From NCBI GenBank assembly GCA_937896895.1, contig CALBNV010000029.1:1-19858 (forward strand): 19,858 nt of DNA, given 5' to 3'. This DNA comes from an uncultured Bacteroidales bacterium (GTDB lineage: Bacteria; Bacteroidota; Bacteroidia; Bacteroidales; F082). Of the stretch, positions 6,397 to 14,561 are shown one piece after another. The translations under genes and the position numbers were made by a program. The notes under the pieces are model-generated. The model ran no database searches. It had not been told where the DNA came from and saw nothing but the letters and a program-made list of their open reading frames with translations. The first letter of the stretch is position 1; the number at the start of each line of letters is the position of its first letter.

Positions 6397-7402
6397 TGAT
6401 AACACTATCTATTATCCAAGTAGAAATATCAAACGGCTCATTCTCATGCTTAACCATTTTATCATCCCAGAAATAAGGAGCATGACTGATTCCTTTGGTG
6501 CCAAAACCAAAGCAGATTTCGACAATTTTAGGGTTATGGTCAGCATCATATACAAAATCGTATGCTACAGATTGCATCTTGAGTTTCTTTGCGGTTTCTA
6601 TCGCAATCTTTACTATGTTTTCATCAATACCTTCGTAAGAGAAGTCACCACTTCCGGAAGCCCTGAAATCATTCTTCCTGGTCATACGACGTTCTGCAAC
6701 AGCATACTTCCCGCCAATCACGACAATGCGAGTATCGTAGGTATTCCCTGGCATAAAATCTTGAAAATATACATAGCCCTTCTCTGAATGATACAAATCA
6801 TTTTTATGGCTATGCTTGAATAATCTAAAGAACGCCCCTAGAAGATTCTTTATCGAAGCTTTGTGCCTTTTGAATTTAGAGTATGTCTCCTTAAGTTCAC
6901 CTACTGCATCAAAATATGGAAATCCTCTGTGAAAGGCCTGTCGGATTAGTTTTTGAGTTTCTTTGAAATCATGGACCAATTTGACGTTCTTGGCTGCCGC
7001 ACCACCCCTCAGTTTGAACACCTTGGGATATTCTGTTTGTTTCGCCCATTCCAAGGCTTCCTCTTCAGAATAAAACGCATAGGATTTAACCAACGGAGCT
7101 CCAGCTGCTTCAAGGAAATATTTCTGCCCAAGCTTATCATCAAAGTGCCATCCGGAGTCGAAATTCGGGTAAACTTTTACCCCAGCGCACTGCAAAGAGA
7201 AAAGTAAGGGTTTCGCTAAAATCAGGTCTTTGTAGGAAGTCTGAGAATGATGCCAAAAGAAGTAGTCGCAATCTCGTACCTGATCAACTATATCATTGTC
7301 ATACGGATTTACTTCTATGCATTCAATCCCTTTCTTTTTTGCATATTCCTTCCAAACTGCCGCATTTGAGAAATTATGCGGATTCGCTATAGCTATTTTC
7401 AT
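6389..7402 (-). CDS. ATP-grasp ligase of the polysaccharide locus (RimK-like)
   Basis: A 337-residue protein with an N-terminal pre-ATP-grasp Rossmann-like region (MKIAIANPHNFSNAAVWKEY) and the ATP-grasp core. YPKVFKLRGGAAAKNVKLV is the ATP-binding strand and Gly-rich loop; YFQDFMPGNTYDTRIVVIGG carries the hinge and an Arg; AYDFVYDADHNPKIVEICFGFG supplies the metal-binding Asp/Glu pair near the end. RimK-like enzymes form amide bonds between a carboxylate and an amine through an acyl phosphate. Because the locus makes a hexosaminuronic acid, joining an amino acid to the uronic carboxyl is a reasonable guess. Peptide or sugar-amine ligation is an alternative. It starts 12 bp after the Wzy-like gene and overlaps the GT4 gene by 8 bp. 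Confidence 0.8.
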   Translation of the reverse strand: MKIAIANPHNFSNAAVWKEYAKKKGIECIEVNPYDNDIVDQVRDCDYFFWHHSQTSYKDLILAKPLLFSLQCAGVKVYPNFDSGWHFDDKLGQKYFLEAAGAPLVKSYAFYSEEEALEWAKQTEYPKVFKLRGGAAAKNVKLVHDFKETQKLIRQAFHRGFPYFDAVGELKETYSKFKRHKASIKNLLGAFFRLFKHSHKNDLYHSEKGYVYFQDFMPGNTYDTRIVVIGGKYAVAERRMTRKNDFRASGSGDFSYEGIDENIVKIAIETAKKLKMQSVAYDFVYDADHNPKIVEICFGFGTKGISHAPYFWDDKMVKHENEPFDISTWIIDSVING

Positions 7403-7414
7403 GTTTATCTGTTA

Positions 7415-8605
7415 TTACAATAGTTCGTTAGATATTTTCTTATTATTCTCATACACACCTATGCAATATCCAAACACACTTGTCGCATAGAAGGACATTG
7501 CTGTTATCGAATACGAGAAGAGTGTTTTTATACTATATATAATTAAAAACATTACTATCGCTATCGTTATTTCTTTAGAACACGATATTTTGGCATCTTT
7601 ATAAGTTCGATATAGTGTACGCCAGAAGAGAAAGTAAACAACTATACCGATTATTCCCATTTCCACCAAAAAATTAAGCCAGTCATTATGTGCATTTATC
7701 CCCATATAATGCAAGTTCGCTTGAGCGCCATTACCGAATATCATTCTCAATGGATTGCTTTGGTTGAAATAGAAACTAATGAAATCACTCCATATAGCAT
7801 CTCGTCCGCTTGAGTTTCCTTCCAGAGTGGATAATAATCGAGCACTGAAATACGAACTGTTCAACAAAAGATTCTCAATATAATGATACACAACATAAAA
7901 CAAGACTCCTGAGAGCAGTAGCACCAAAATAGTCTTACGAGAACTTTGCGTACTTTTCATAGATTGCCATATAAACACAAGAAGGCATATTCCGCATATC
8001 AAAATAGCACCTCTCTTCATTCCAGAAAGCACAAAAAAAGAAATTATCCCAAGCCCTACATATTGAATGATTGGTTTCTCCTTAAACAAAGCCATCAAGG
8101 GAATCAGAGCCAGGAAAGTGTACCCGGCATTATTGGTAGTCTCTTCTCTGTTGTCTAATGCCCTCTCCAAAGCGGTTATCAAAGTTTGCTGATAATGTAT
8201 ATATGCTGTCGCAAAAAACAAAACCGCCCAAAACCAGAACCATCTATTTGATAACAAACCTTTGCGGCCAAAATAATAAAAGGCATATATCGGCAACAAG
8301 GAATCTAGGATACTCTCAAAATAAGCCCTTGGAGAACCGGCCAATTTCCAGGAAGAATCGATACCTGTTATCAAAAACAATACACCATAGGTTACAAATA
8401 ACCCAAGTAAGACATCAACAGCCTTTATGGTCTTCGATCTCCCAAACTCAGAATGAGCAACGAAGAAGTAATAAAATGACAATGCGAAATACAACACAAA
8501 CGAACCTTGTGATATGATATTTCCCGCACCGAACACATCTTGCCTGATGAAACATAGCAAGGCAACTAGTGTGTAAATATTTACTTGAGTGAAGATCTTC
8601 TTCAT
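7415..8605 (-). CDS. Wzy-like O-antigen/capsule polymerase (O-ligase family membrane protein)
   Basis: A 396-residue polytopic membrane protein with roughly ten to twelve hydrophobic segments from residue 8 to about 385. The longest non-membrane loop (near residues 245-310) contains SSGRDAIWSDFI, a spacer, and NAHNDWLNFLVEMGIIG. The R...HN arrangement in a large periplasmic loop before the last helices is typical of the Wzy/WaaL superfamily. It probably polymerises lipid-linked repeat units in the periplasm. As is usual for Wzy, the gene is more AT-rich than its neighbours and would show little sequence conservation. Only one such gene is seen, so polymerase is favoured over ligase. No Wzx flippase is in the window; it must lie outside. 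Confidence 0.82.
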   Translation of the reverse strand: MKKIFTQVNIYTLVALLCFIRQDVFGAGNIISQGSFVLYFALSFYYFFVAHSEFGRSKTIKAVDVLLGLFVTYGVLFLITGIDSSWKLAGSPRAYFESILDSLLPIYAFYYFGRKGLLSNRWFWFWAVLFFATAYIHYQQTLITALERALDNREETTNNAGYTFLALIPLMALFKEKPIIQYVGLGIISFFVLSGMKRGAILICGICLLVFIWQSMKSTQSSRKTILVLLLSGVLFYVVYHYIENLLLNSSYFSARLLSTLEGNSSGRDAIWSDFISFYFNQSNPLRMIFGNGAQANLHYMGINAHNDWLNFLVEMGIIGIVVYFLFWRTLYRTYKDAKISCSKEITIAIVMFLIIYSIKTLFSYSITAMSFYATSVFGYCIGVYENNKKISNELL

Positions 8606-8669
8606 CCTGTTCTGATAAATATGAGTGGTTAAAATCTTTAAATATAATTGTCCTTAGAACTTTTACTCC

Positions 8670-9431
8670 TTACCTTGCCGTATATCCTCCATCCACAATC
8701 AGATTCTGACCAGTAATCCACCTACTGGCATCAGACAACAAATATATACAAGCATTGCTTATGTCAGAACATTCGCCTAATCCAAGCAGGTGTTTTTCTT
8801 CCAAAGCCGCCCTCTTCTCCGGATCTGCCATGTGAGGTAGATTGGCATTGATAGGTGTCAGTATTGCTCCGGGACTTACGCAATTGAAGCGAATCTTCTT
8901 CTTTGCATATTCACAGGCAAGCGACCTTGCAGCTGCTATGAGAGCACCTTTGGTCATACTGTAAAGTGACTTTCCGCTTTCACCAACACATCCCATAATG
9001 GAAGTGAAAAACACAATGCTTGCACCCTCCTTTGACACATTCTTCATAGAACATATCTCGCGTGACAGTTCAATGGCACTATAGACATTGCTCCTGAAAA
9101 ATTTGTCAATAACATCAATCTTCATAAGTTTCAACGGAATGGTATCGCTTATGCCAGCACAATGCAAGGCTCCGTGAATTTGCCCGACTTCTTGTACTAC
9201 ACTTGCTACCATATCTTTTATCCCTTGGCTGTTAGTAAGGTCGTATGTTACAACCAAATGCCCTTCTCCTTCCACCTGAGAGAGCGTTTCAGCCAATCGT
9301 TGTTCGTTACGGCCTATCAGTACCACCTTTGCACCCATCTTTGAGCAATCAATGGCACATTGTCTGCCAATTCCTGATGACGCTCCTGTAATGAGTATGT
9401 TCTTATTTTCTAATGTAAATGGGTTATACAT
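8670..9431 (-). CDS. Short-chain dehydrogenase/reductase (FabG-like), paralogue without poly-G
   Basis: A 253-residue classical SDR. The NAD(P)-binding TGASSGIG motif is at residues 15-22, with KVVLIGRN after the second strand suggesting NADPH preference. The catalytic Ser in FFTSIMG and the YSMTK pair (Tyr-x3-Lys) follow, and RWITGQNLIVDGGYTAR closes the chain as in FabG-type enzymes. It is a tandem paralogue of the gene upstream; the first 35 residues are nearly identical. Where the paralogue has its G run, this gene has GASIVFF and no homopolymer, so it is expressed constitutively relative to that switch. The neighbouring KAS III and carrier protein suggest it reduces a 3-oxoacyl-ACP; reduction of a nucleotide sugar is the alternative. 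Confidence 0.85.
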   Translation of the reverse strand: MYNPFTLENKNILITGASSGIGRQCAIDCSKMGAKVVLIGRNEQRLAETLSQVEGEGHLVVTYDLTNSQGIKDMVASVVQEVGQIHGALHCAGISDTIPLKLMKIDVIDKFFRSNVYSAIELSREICSMKNVSKEGASIVFFTSIMGCVGESGKSLYSMTKGALIAAARSLACEYAKKKIRFNCVSPGAILTPINANLPHMADPEKRAALEEKHLLGLGECSDISNACIYLLSDASRWITGQNLIVDGGYTAR

Positions 9432-9480
9432 TCTTCAGTAGTTTGTTGCCCACGGCAAACCACCGAAGTCTGCACGTGGA

Positions 9481-10239
9481 TTATTGAATTGTATATCCTC
9501 CGTCAATTATAAGGTTCTGACCTGTAATCCATCGGCTGGCATCGGACAGCAGATACACAACTGCATTGCTGACATCCGTTGTTTCGCCAAGGCCAAGAGG
9601 GAACCCATCGACTCGGGCTTTGTATTGTTCTTCACTTAAAGTTGAGAGATAATTCTGCATCAATGGAGTGGGAACGGTTCCCGGAGATATGCAATTGACA
9701 CGAATCTGCCGTTTTGCCAACTCCACCGCCATCACACGGGCTGCACTAATGAGTGCTCCTTTGGATGCTGAATAAGCTGCTACTCCTCCACGAGCTATTA
9801 CGGCTGTGATTGAGGCAATAAAAATTACCCCCCCCCGTTTGTTAAAACGCTTAATACCAGTGAGTTGGCGAGCAAACTCGAAACCACTCAGAGTATTCAC
9901 ACGGAATATATCTTCATAGTCTTCTGGTGTAAGAAGTTTTACAGGCTTTGTCATTTCAACTCCTGCTGCATGAACAAATCCATCAAACTTGTCATTATCA
10001 GCTACAGCTGTAGAGACAAAATCCTGTATTCCGTCAAGATTGGAAAGGTCGTAAGAATAAGCCCTATGTCCTTCCCCTTCCATCAACGAAAGAGTTTCTT
10101 CCAGTCGTTCTTGATTTCTTGCCACAAGAACAACTTTGGCACCCATCTTTGAGCAGTCAATGGCGCATTGCCTCCCGATACCAGAGGATGCTCCGGTAAT
10201 CAGAATGGTTTTACCTTCAAGTGTAAACGGATTGAACAT
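9481..10239 (-). CDS. Short-chain dehydrogenase/reductase (FabG-like) with poly-G tract, phase-ON
   Basis: About 252 residues from the ATG at 10239 (MFNPFTLEGKTILITGASSG), the start that aligns with the downstream paralogue. An ATG at 10248, overlapping the KAS III stop, is also possible; a further in-frame GTG at 10278 would overlap that gene by 38 bp. TGASSGIG, the catalytic Ser in FIASIT and YSASK are all present, as is the RWITGQNLIIDGGYT end. A nine-G run encodes part of NKRGGVIFIASIT directly before the catalytic Ser; nine keeps the frame, while eight or ten truncate the protein. A role in reducing an acyl-ACP made by the adjacent KAS III is inferred; the two reductases could act on different substrates or on the two faces of one keto group. 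Confidence 0.86.
   Translation of the reverse strand: MFNPFTLEGKTILITGASSGIGRQCAIDCSKMGAKVVLVARNQERLEETLSLMEGEGHRAYSYDLSNLDGIQDFVSTAVADNDKFDGFVHAAGVEMTKPVKLLTPEDYEDIFRVNTLSGFEFARQLTGIKRFNKRGGVIFIASITAVIARGGVAAYSASKGALISAARVMAVELAKRQIRVNCISPGTVPTPLMQNYLSTLSEEQYKARVDGFPLGLGETTDVSNAVVYLLSDASRWITGQNLIIDGGYTIQ
9828..9836 (-). repeat. Poly-G tract (G9), phase-variation site in the FabG-like reductase
   Basis: Nine G on the coding strand in the context AAAC-G9-TAA, read as CGG-GGG-GGG-G. Present state: ON. The paralogous gene 8670-9431 lacks any run at the matching codons. Confidence 0.83.
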
Positions 10240-10240
10240 A

Positions 10241-11395
10241 CTATTCATCTTTATTTGGGTGAGTATCCGATTCCTCACTTTCGCCTTCTATAGGCGTGTA
10301 TTCTCTGCGAAGCGATTCATCCACAGGCTGGCCTTCGCAAACCTCAACTATCTCAGAAATCTTGGTATCGACAAACGAAGCGATTGCCGAAGCCCAGGTC
10401 ATTCCTACGCCAAAGGCTGACAGCATCAGAGTCTTCGAGCCCTCCAACTTTCCACGAAGTTCACTCACGATAGTAAGCGGAACGGATACGGATGAAGTAT
10501 TGCCGAACTTCTCGATGGTATGAGGAATCTTTTCGACATCTAGCTTCATCTTCTTGGCAATATAGCTGTTGATGAAGTTATTTGCCTGATGGAACACTAT
10601 ATAGTCAAGTTCTTCGACCGTCTTACCGCTTTCGGCAAGAGTCTTCTTCAGGTCTCGTGGAATCTCACGGATAACGAAATTGAACACATCGCCACCTTTC
10701 ATATACCCCTGTTCCTCGGAACGCATATTGCCGTACTCATCCACCACTCGCTCTTTCAGAGTCTCTGGGGTGGAAGGATGACGGTAGCCGCCAGCCTTGA
10801 TCATAATGAGGTCTGCACGCGAACCATCCGAGTTCAGGGAAAAAGTGGTCTCGCCAAACTTCTCATCCCTCTCCACAAGAGCAGCCACACCACCATCACC
10901 GAAGATAAAAGCGGAACGCCTGTCACGAGGTCCATACACCTTGCTTCTGGTTTCTCCGTCAAGTATCAAAGCCTTACGCAATCCTGACTGCTGCATCATA
11001 GAATAGACAACGCTCATTCCATAGATGAATGCCGAACAGCCGAGGTTGATGTCAAATGCGATACAAGAGTTTGACAACCCAAGCCTATGCTGCAATGTGC
11101 AGGCTGTAGCCGGCATACGGTAGTCCTGAGTCTGACTGATGAACACCAGCAGGTCAATCTCCGAACGGTCTATATCGTTGTCTGCAAACAACTTCTGAGC
11201 TGCCGCAAAGCAAAGGTCGGACGAACAGGTTTGGGCATCGGCAAAGCGTCTTTCATACACGCCCACCTTTTCCACCACCTCATTCACCTGCTCCTGCGGA
11301 AAGAACTCAGTGTATTTCAGATTCTCGATAATGTGAGAAGGCACGGCACCAGCCATTGCGCTGATGCCTATGCCCTGGAACTTCATTATTGCCAT
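10241..11395 (-). CDS. 3-oxoacyl-ACP synthase III (FabH/KAS III-like)
   Basis: A 384-residue thiolase-fold condensing enzyme. The catalytic triad is visible: Cys120 in INLGCSAFIYG, His269 in IVFHQANNF and Asn299 in EKFGNTSSVSV. Internal GDGG (near 166-169) and the late SAFGVGMTWAS match FabH-type proteins. KAS III enzymes condense an acyl-CoA with malonyl-ACP, and some members transfer acyl groups instead. A tail of about 45 acidic residues follows the usual C-terminus and has no obvious counterpart in FabH. The carrier protein gene ends 6 bp before its start and a FabG-like reductase follows with overlap. This suggests a dedicated synthase making a short 3-oxo or 3-hydroxyacyl group for the glycan rather than housekeeping lipid synthesis. 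ATGs at residues 1 and 4 are both possible. Confidence 0.88.
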   Translation of the reverse strand: MAIMKFQGIGISAMAGAVPSHIIENLKYTEFFPQEQVNEVVEKVGVYERRFADAQTCSSDLCFAAAQKLFADNDIDRSEIDLLVFISQTQDYRMPATACTLQHRLGLSNSCIAFDINLGCSAFIYGMSVVYSMMQQSGLRKALILDGETRSKVYGPRDRRSAFIFGDGGVAALVERDEKFGETTFSLNSDGSRADLIMIKAGGYRHPSTPETLKERVVDEYGNMRSEEQGYMKGGDVFNFVIREIPRDLKKTLAESGKTVEELDYIVFHQANNFINSYIAKKMKLDVEKIPHTIEKFGNTSSVSVPLTIVSELRGKLEGSKTLMLSAFGVGMTWASAIASFVDTKISEIVEVCEGQPVDESLRREYTPIEGESEESDTHPNKDE

Positions 11396-11401
11396 AAGCG
11401 A

Positions 11402-11626
11402 TTAGGCTGTTGCGAGATTGTAGAGGTCTTGGATGGTAGTGCAAGAACGAATGTCCTTCTCTCCTATTTCCTTATCAAAATTCTCATCATAGAAGGCGAT
11501 AAGAATCATAACTGACAGTGATGACCACTCGTCCAACTCACGAAAAGCAGTTTCAGGAGTAAGTTCTTCTACATTTTCAATTTCAATCTCTTCTGCAAAC
11601 TTTGCAATAAATTCTTTGATTTCCAT
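11402..11626 (-). CDS. Acyl carrier protein (second carrier, KAS III-linked)
   Basis: A 74-residue acidic four-helix carrier protein. The phosphopantetheine site is LDEWSSLSVM with Ser36 at the DSL position; the Asp of DSL is replaced by Ser. TIQDLYNLA forms the last helix. It probably carries the acyl chain handled by the KAS III and reductases immediately downstream (6 bp to the next gene). It would be activated by the cell's general phosphopantetheinyl transferase. It is distinct from the carrier at 15992-16234, which travels with the MBOAT gene, so the locus has two separate carrier lines. Confidence 0.85.
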   Translation of the reverse strand: MEIKEFIAKFAEEIEIENVEELTPETAFRELDEWSSLSVMILIAFYDENFDKEIGEKDIRSCTTIQDLYNLATA

Positions 11627-11627
11627 A

Positions 11628-12266
11628 CTATATATTTATAAATGATTTGATTTCTTTAATACGTTTTATGTAATACTTATTATAATTCGATTTCAACTCT
11701 TCAAGAGTCATCCTTTGCTCTGGTGGGAACAACGATTCTTCATGAACCAAAGCTTCTTGTGGGGTAAACCTAAATCCAATGACCTTAGCAGGATTGCCTG
11801 CTACGATTGCATAAGGTGGGATACTACCTCTAACAACAGAACCAGAACCAACAATACAACATCTTCCAAGGTGAACTCCTGATAGCAATGTTACATTGGA
11901 CGCTATCCATACATCCTCATCAACTATGATATCCTTGTCAAAATCATTATATTGATCGAGTAAATTTTTATCCTTATTTGTAACTTGTTTATGGTTTTTT
12001 CCTGCTATTGACATATGATTTCCACAAACCACCGTTAACCCAAAAGCTGCCCCTGACCATTTCTTCAGAATGAATTTGGCGCGCGTATTCATAATCACCC
12101 CCCCCTCATTGATGTTAGTATTCTCTCCCATATAAAGATTCTCTGGACAATACACTTTAACACTGGAGTCAATGCGTGATGTATTGGATATATGTGGGTA
12201 ATATGGAATATTAGTAACTTGGAGAACGTGCTTAACAAGTTTTTTTATTTTCTTTAAAAACCTCAT
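11628..12266 (-). CDS. Hexapeptide (left-handed beta-helix) acetyltransferase with poly-G tract, phase-ON
   Basis: A 212-residue acyltransferase of the WbbJ/maa type. Repeats begin near residue 28 (SRIDSSVKVYCPENLYMGEN). The segment VVCGNHMSIAGKNH carries a catalytic-type His. IIVDEDVWIASNVTLLSGVHLG and CIVGSGSVVRGSIPPYAIVA with AGNPAKVIGFRF complete the fold. It probably O-acetylates a sugar with acetyl-CoA; an acyl-ACP donor from the neighbouring carrier is also conceivable. An eight-G run reads in frame as part of NINEGGVIMN in the early coils, so seven or nine G would truncate it after about 55 residues. The gene starts 27 bp after the dehydrogenase stop and ends 1 bp before the carrier protein ATG. 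Confidence 0.87.
   Translation of the reverse strand: MRFLKKIKKLVKHVLQVTNIPYYPHISNTSRIDSSVKVYCPENLYMGENTNINEGGVIMNTRAKFILKKWSGAAFGLTVVCGNHMSIAGKNHKQVTNKDKNLLDQYNDFDKDIIVDEDVWIASNVTLLSGVHLGRCCIVGSGSVVRGSIPPYAIVAGNPAKVIGFRFTPQEALVHEESLFPPEQRMTLEELKSNYNKYYIKRIKEIKSFINI
12098..12105 (-). repeat. Poly-G tract (G8), phase-variation site in the second hexapeptide acetyltransferase
   Basis: Eight G on the coding strand in the context ATGA-G8-TGA, read as GAG-GGG-GGG-G. Present state: ON. A change of one base would bring a stop codon shortly after. Confidence 0.83.
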
Positions 12267-12293
12267 AGTATCATGTATTATTATAAGAAAGAC

Positions 12294-13562
12294 TTACAAC
12301 CTCTCATCAACAATACTTCTATCCAAAGTACACTTCACATCAAACACAACGTGTTTCTCCTTAAGCAACGAGCATACATCCAACCCCTCAAACTTCTTAT
12401 GTGCCACAGCTGCCACACAAGCATCAAACTTCTCAGCTGGAAGTTCATTGACCACCTTGATGCCATACTCGCGCTCAACGATTGCAGGATTTGCCCAAGG
12501 GTCGTAAACAGTAATATTAAGATTGTACTCCTTTAGAGCCTTGTAGATATCTATAACCTTTGTATTGCGAACATCAGGACAGTTCTCCTTGAATGTAAAT
12601 CCAAGAATGAGGATATTAGAGTTGAGTACCTGAATACCCTTCTTGAGCATCAGTTTGATTGTCTGATTAGCCACATACTCACCCATACCATCATTCATCC
12701 TGCGGCCTGCAAGGATAATCTCAGGATTGTAGCCGTATGTCTGTGCACACTGAGCGAGATAGTAAGGGTCAACACCTATGCAGTGTCCACCTACAAGTCC
12801 CGGACGGAAAGGAAGGAAATTCCATTTTGTTCCAGCTGCTTCGAGAACGTCAAGAGTGTCAATGCCCATACGAGTGAAGATCTTTGAAAGTTCATTAACG
12901 AAAGCGATATTGATGTCACGCTGGCTGTTCTCGATAACTTTTGCAGCCTCTGCTACCTTCATTGTAGGAGCAAGGTGTGTTCCAGCTGTGATCACAGAAG
13001 AATAGACTTCGTTCACATACTTTCCGATTTCAGGAGTTGAACCGGAAGTCACTTTCTTGATATGCTCAACAGTATGCTGCTTGTCACCTGGGTTGATACG
13101 TTCAGGAGAGTAACCGGCAAAGAAGTCAACGTTCATTTTCATTCCTGAGACTTTCTCGACTACAGGAATGCACTCGTCTTCGGTTACTCCAGGATAAACG
13201 GTAGATTCGTAAACCACTACATCACCTTTGCTAATCACCTTACCAACAGTTGTTGAAGCTCCATACAGAGGAGTAAGATCAGGATTGTTATGCTCATCTA
13301 CTGGTGTAGGAACGGCAACTACATAGAAGTTGCAGTCCTTGATCTTCTCGATGTCTGCTGTGCAGATGAATCCGTGATTATTGATTGCATCCTGAAGGAG
13401 TTCGTCACTTACCTCAAGAGTAGCATCGTGACCAGCCATAAGAGCCTCACAACGCTTTGCGTTCATGTCAAAACCTACTGTCTTATACTTTGTAGAGAAA
13501 AGTCTTGCCAAAGGCAGTCCAACGTAGCCGAGTCCGACTACACAAATTTTTGTTTCTTTCAT
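12294..13562 (-). CDS. tviB: UDP-N-acetylhexosamine 6-dehydrogenase (TviB/WbpO type)
   Basis: A 422-residue nucleotide-sugar dehydrogenase. It has an N-terminal Rossmann motif GLGYVGLP (10-17); AVPTP (83-87); YESTVYPGVTE (118-128); the catalytic Cys261 in GLVGGHCIGVDPYYLA; and a C-terminal domain with ILILGFTFKENCPDVRNTKV and VYDPWANP. The GFTFKENCPD-RNT and GRRMNDGMGEYV stretches resemble Vi-antigen TviB and WbpO rather than UDP-glucose dehydrogenase. It oxidises C6 of a UDP-HexNAc to the uronic acid with two NAD+. With the C4-epimerase at the right edge this would give UDP-GalNAcA (or GlcNAcA). With wecB at the left edge, UDP-ManNAcA is a second possibility. It has no poly-G tract, so the backbone sugar supply is constant while decorations vary. 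Confidence 0.88.
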   Translation of the reverse strand: MKETKICVVGLGYVGLPLARLFSTKYKTVGFDMNAKRCEALMAGHDATLEVSDELLQDAINNHGFICTADIEKIKDCNFYVVAVPTPVDEHNNPDLTPLYGASTTVGKVISKGDVVVYESTVYPGVTEDECIPVVEKVSGMKMNVDFFAGYSPERINPGDKQHTVEHIKKVTSGSTPEIGKYVNEVYSSVITAGTHLAPTMKVAEAAKVIENSQRDINIAFVNELSKIFTRMGIDTLDVLEAAGTKWNFLPFRPGLVGGHCIGVDPYYLAQCAQTYGYNPEIILAGRRMNDGMGEYVANQTIKLMLKKGIQVLNSNILILGFTFKENCPDVRNTKVIDIYKALKEYNLNITVYDPWANPAIVEREYGIKVVNELPAEKFDACVAAVAHKKFEGLDVCSLLKEKHVVFDVKCTLDRSIVDERL

Positions 13563-13579
13563 TGATATATGATGCTATT

Positions 13580-14557
13580 TTAATAATACAATAATACTCT
13601 CTTTAGTTCTGAAATAAAAATTTTCATAAAATTTTCAGCACCTTGTTCATACAAATGATCATTGTCTCGAAAGTTTCTTCTATCCGAAATTATTTTATCA
13701 TTTGTATAAAAATTAATATATGGAATACCTTCTTGGTTTGCAACTTCATTCAATTTCACAAAACACTTAGTATGTAGAATATTAGATTCATAATATCTTG
13801 GAGAACTTGTGAAAACAACTTTAACCCCTTGATGTCTGCACCTGTTAATTGTCGCCATAAGCATATCAACCTTTTTATCGTTGATATTGTCTTGTGTAAT
13901 TGAGAACGTTGTTTTTGATAGTTCCCTATTTTCTTTTTCAATTAATGGAACAAAACCATTATTATCCCCAATCAATCTTTGTTTTTCACTATCATCTTCA
14001 CCTCGAATAGTGCGAAAAACAAAATAACTTGTAAGACAATAAATATCTCCAAGCATATTTGAATTGTCCTTATACATATTACTTTTCATCCTTAATCGAT
14101 TATACTTGTCTTTTTTGTCAAATACATCCTTGATATAAGGATTACTGTAATATGGATAGAAATCGGTTTCTTCTTGGAATTCCCTATCCAAGCCAAAGTT
14201 ATCAGAAAGACTGTGTTCCCCAATTTCCCAAAGTATATACTTCGGAGAATAATTGTCTAAAATTAGATTTATTAAACAATTTTGGTAAACAAAGAAACCG
14301 CCATCTCTACCTGCATTGTACACAGACAATCCAATACTATCTCTTATTTCATTGGAAATATAGGTATGATTGGCAGTTGAAGAACCGATTATGATAACAT
14401 CATCTCGTCGAGATAAAATATTTTCCATAAAAGATGGTGATTTCTCTGCACGCACTTTTAAAACAAAATCAGCGACCTTTCCAACTCCCCAATCTATTAC
14501 AATCAGGCAGACTACAATAGTAAAGAATTTAATACCCCAAATTAAATAATTCTTCAT
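13580..14557 (-). CDS. DltD-like SGNH-family protein (membrane-anchored)
   Basis: A 325-residue protein with one N-terminal membrane segment (about residues 6-28) and a periplasmic SGNH/GDSL-like domain. Block I is VIIIGSSTANH with Ser60 in the nucleophile position; NAGRDGGFF follows as a block-II-like Gly/Asn; and the C-terminal DNDHLYEQGAENF supplies a D298-x2-H301 pair. It sits 4 bp downstream of the MBOAT gene. This MBOAT plus SGNH pairing is characteristic of DltB/DltD and of AlgI/AlgJ-X. The role inferred is handing the acyl or aminoacyl group from the MBOAT channel to the glycan in the periplasm. The gene is distinctly AT-rich compared with the dehydrogenase next to it. Confidence 0.75.
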   Translation of the reverse strand: MKNYLIWGIKFFTIVVCLIVIDWGVGKVADFVLKVRAEKSPSFMENILSRRDDVIIIGSSTANHTYISNEIRDSIGLSVYNAGRDGGFFVYQNCLINLILDNYSPKYILWEIGEHSLSDNFGLDREFQEETDFYPYYSNPYIKDVFDKKDKYNRLRMKSNMYKDNSNMLGDIYCLTSYFVFRTIRGEDDSEKQRLIGDNNGFVPLIEKENRELSKTTFSITQDNINDKKVDMLMATINRCRHQGVKVVFTSSPRYYESNILHTKCFVKLNEVANQEGIPYINFYTNDKIISDRRNFRDNDHLYEQGAENFMKIFISELKRVLLYY

Positions 14558-14561
14558 GGTT

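Noticed and set aside
9432..9480. A weak inverted repeat between the two reductase genes (GTTTG...CAAAC region)
   Set aside because: The pairing is short and imperfect, with no T run on either side, so it does not support a terminator or recombination site.
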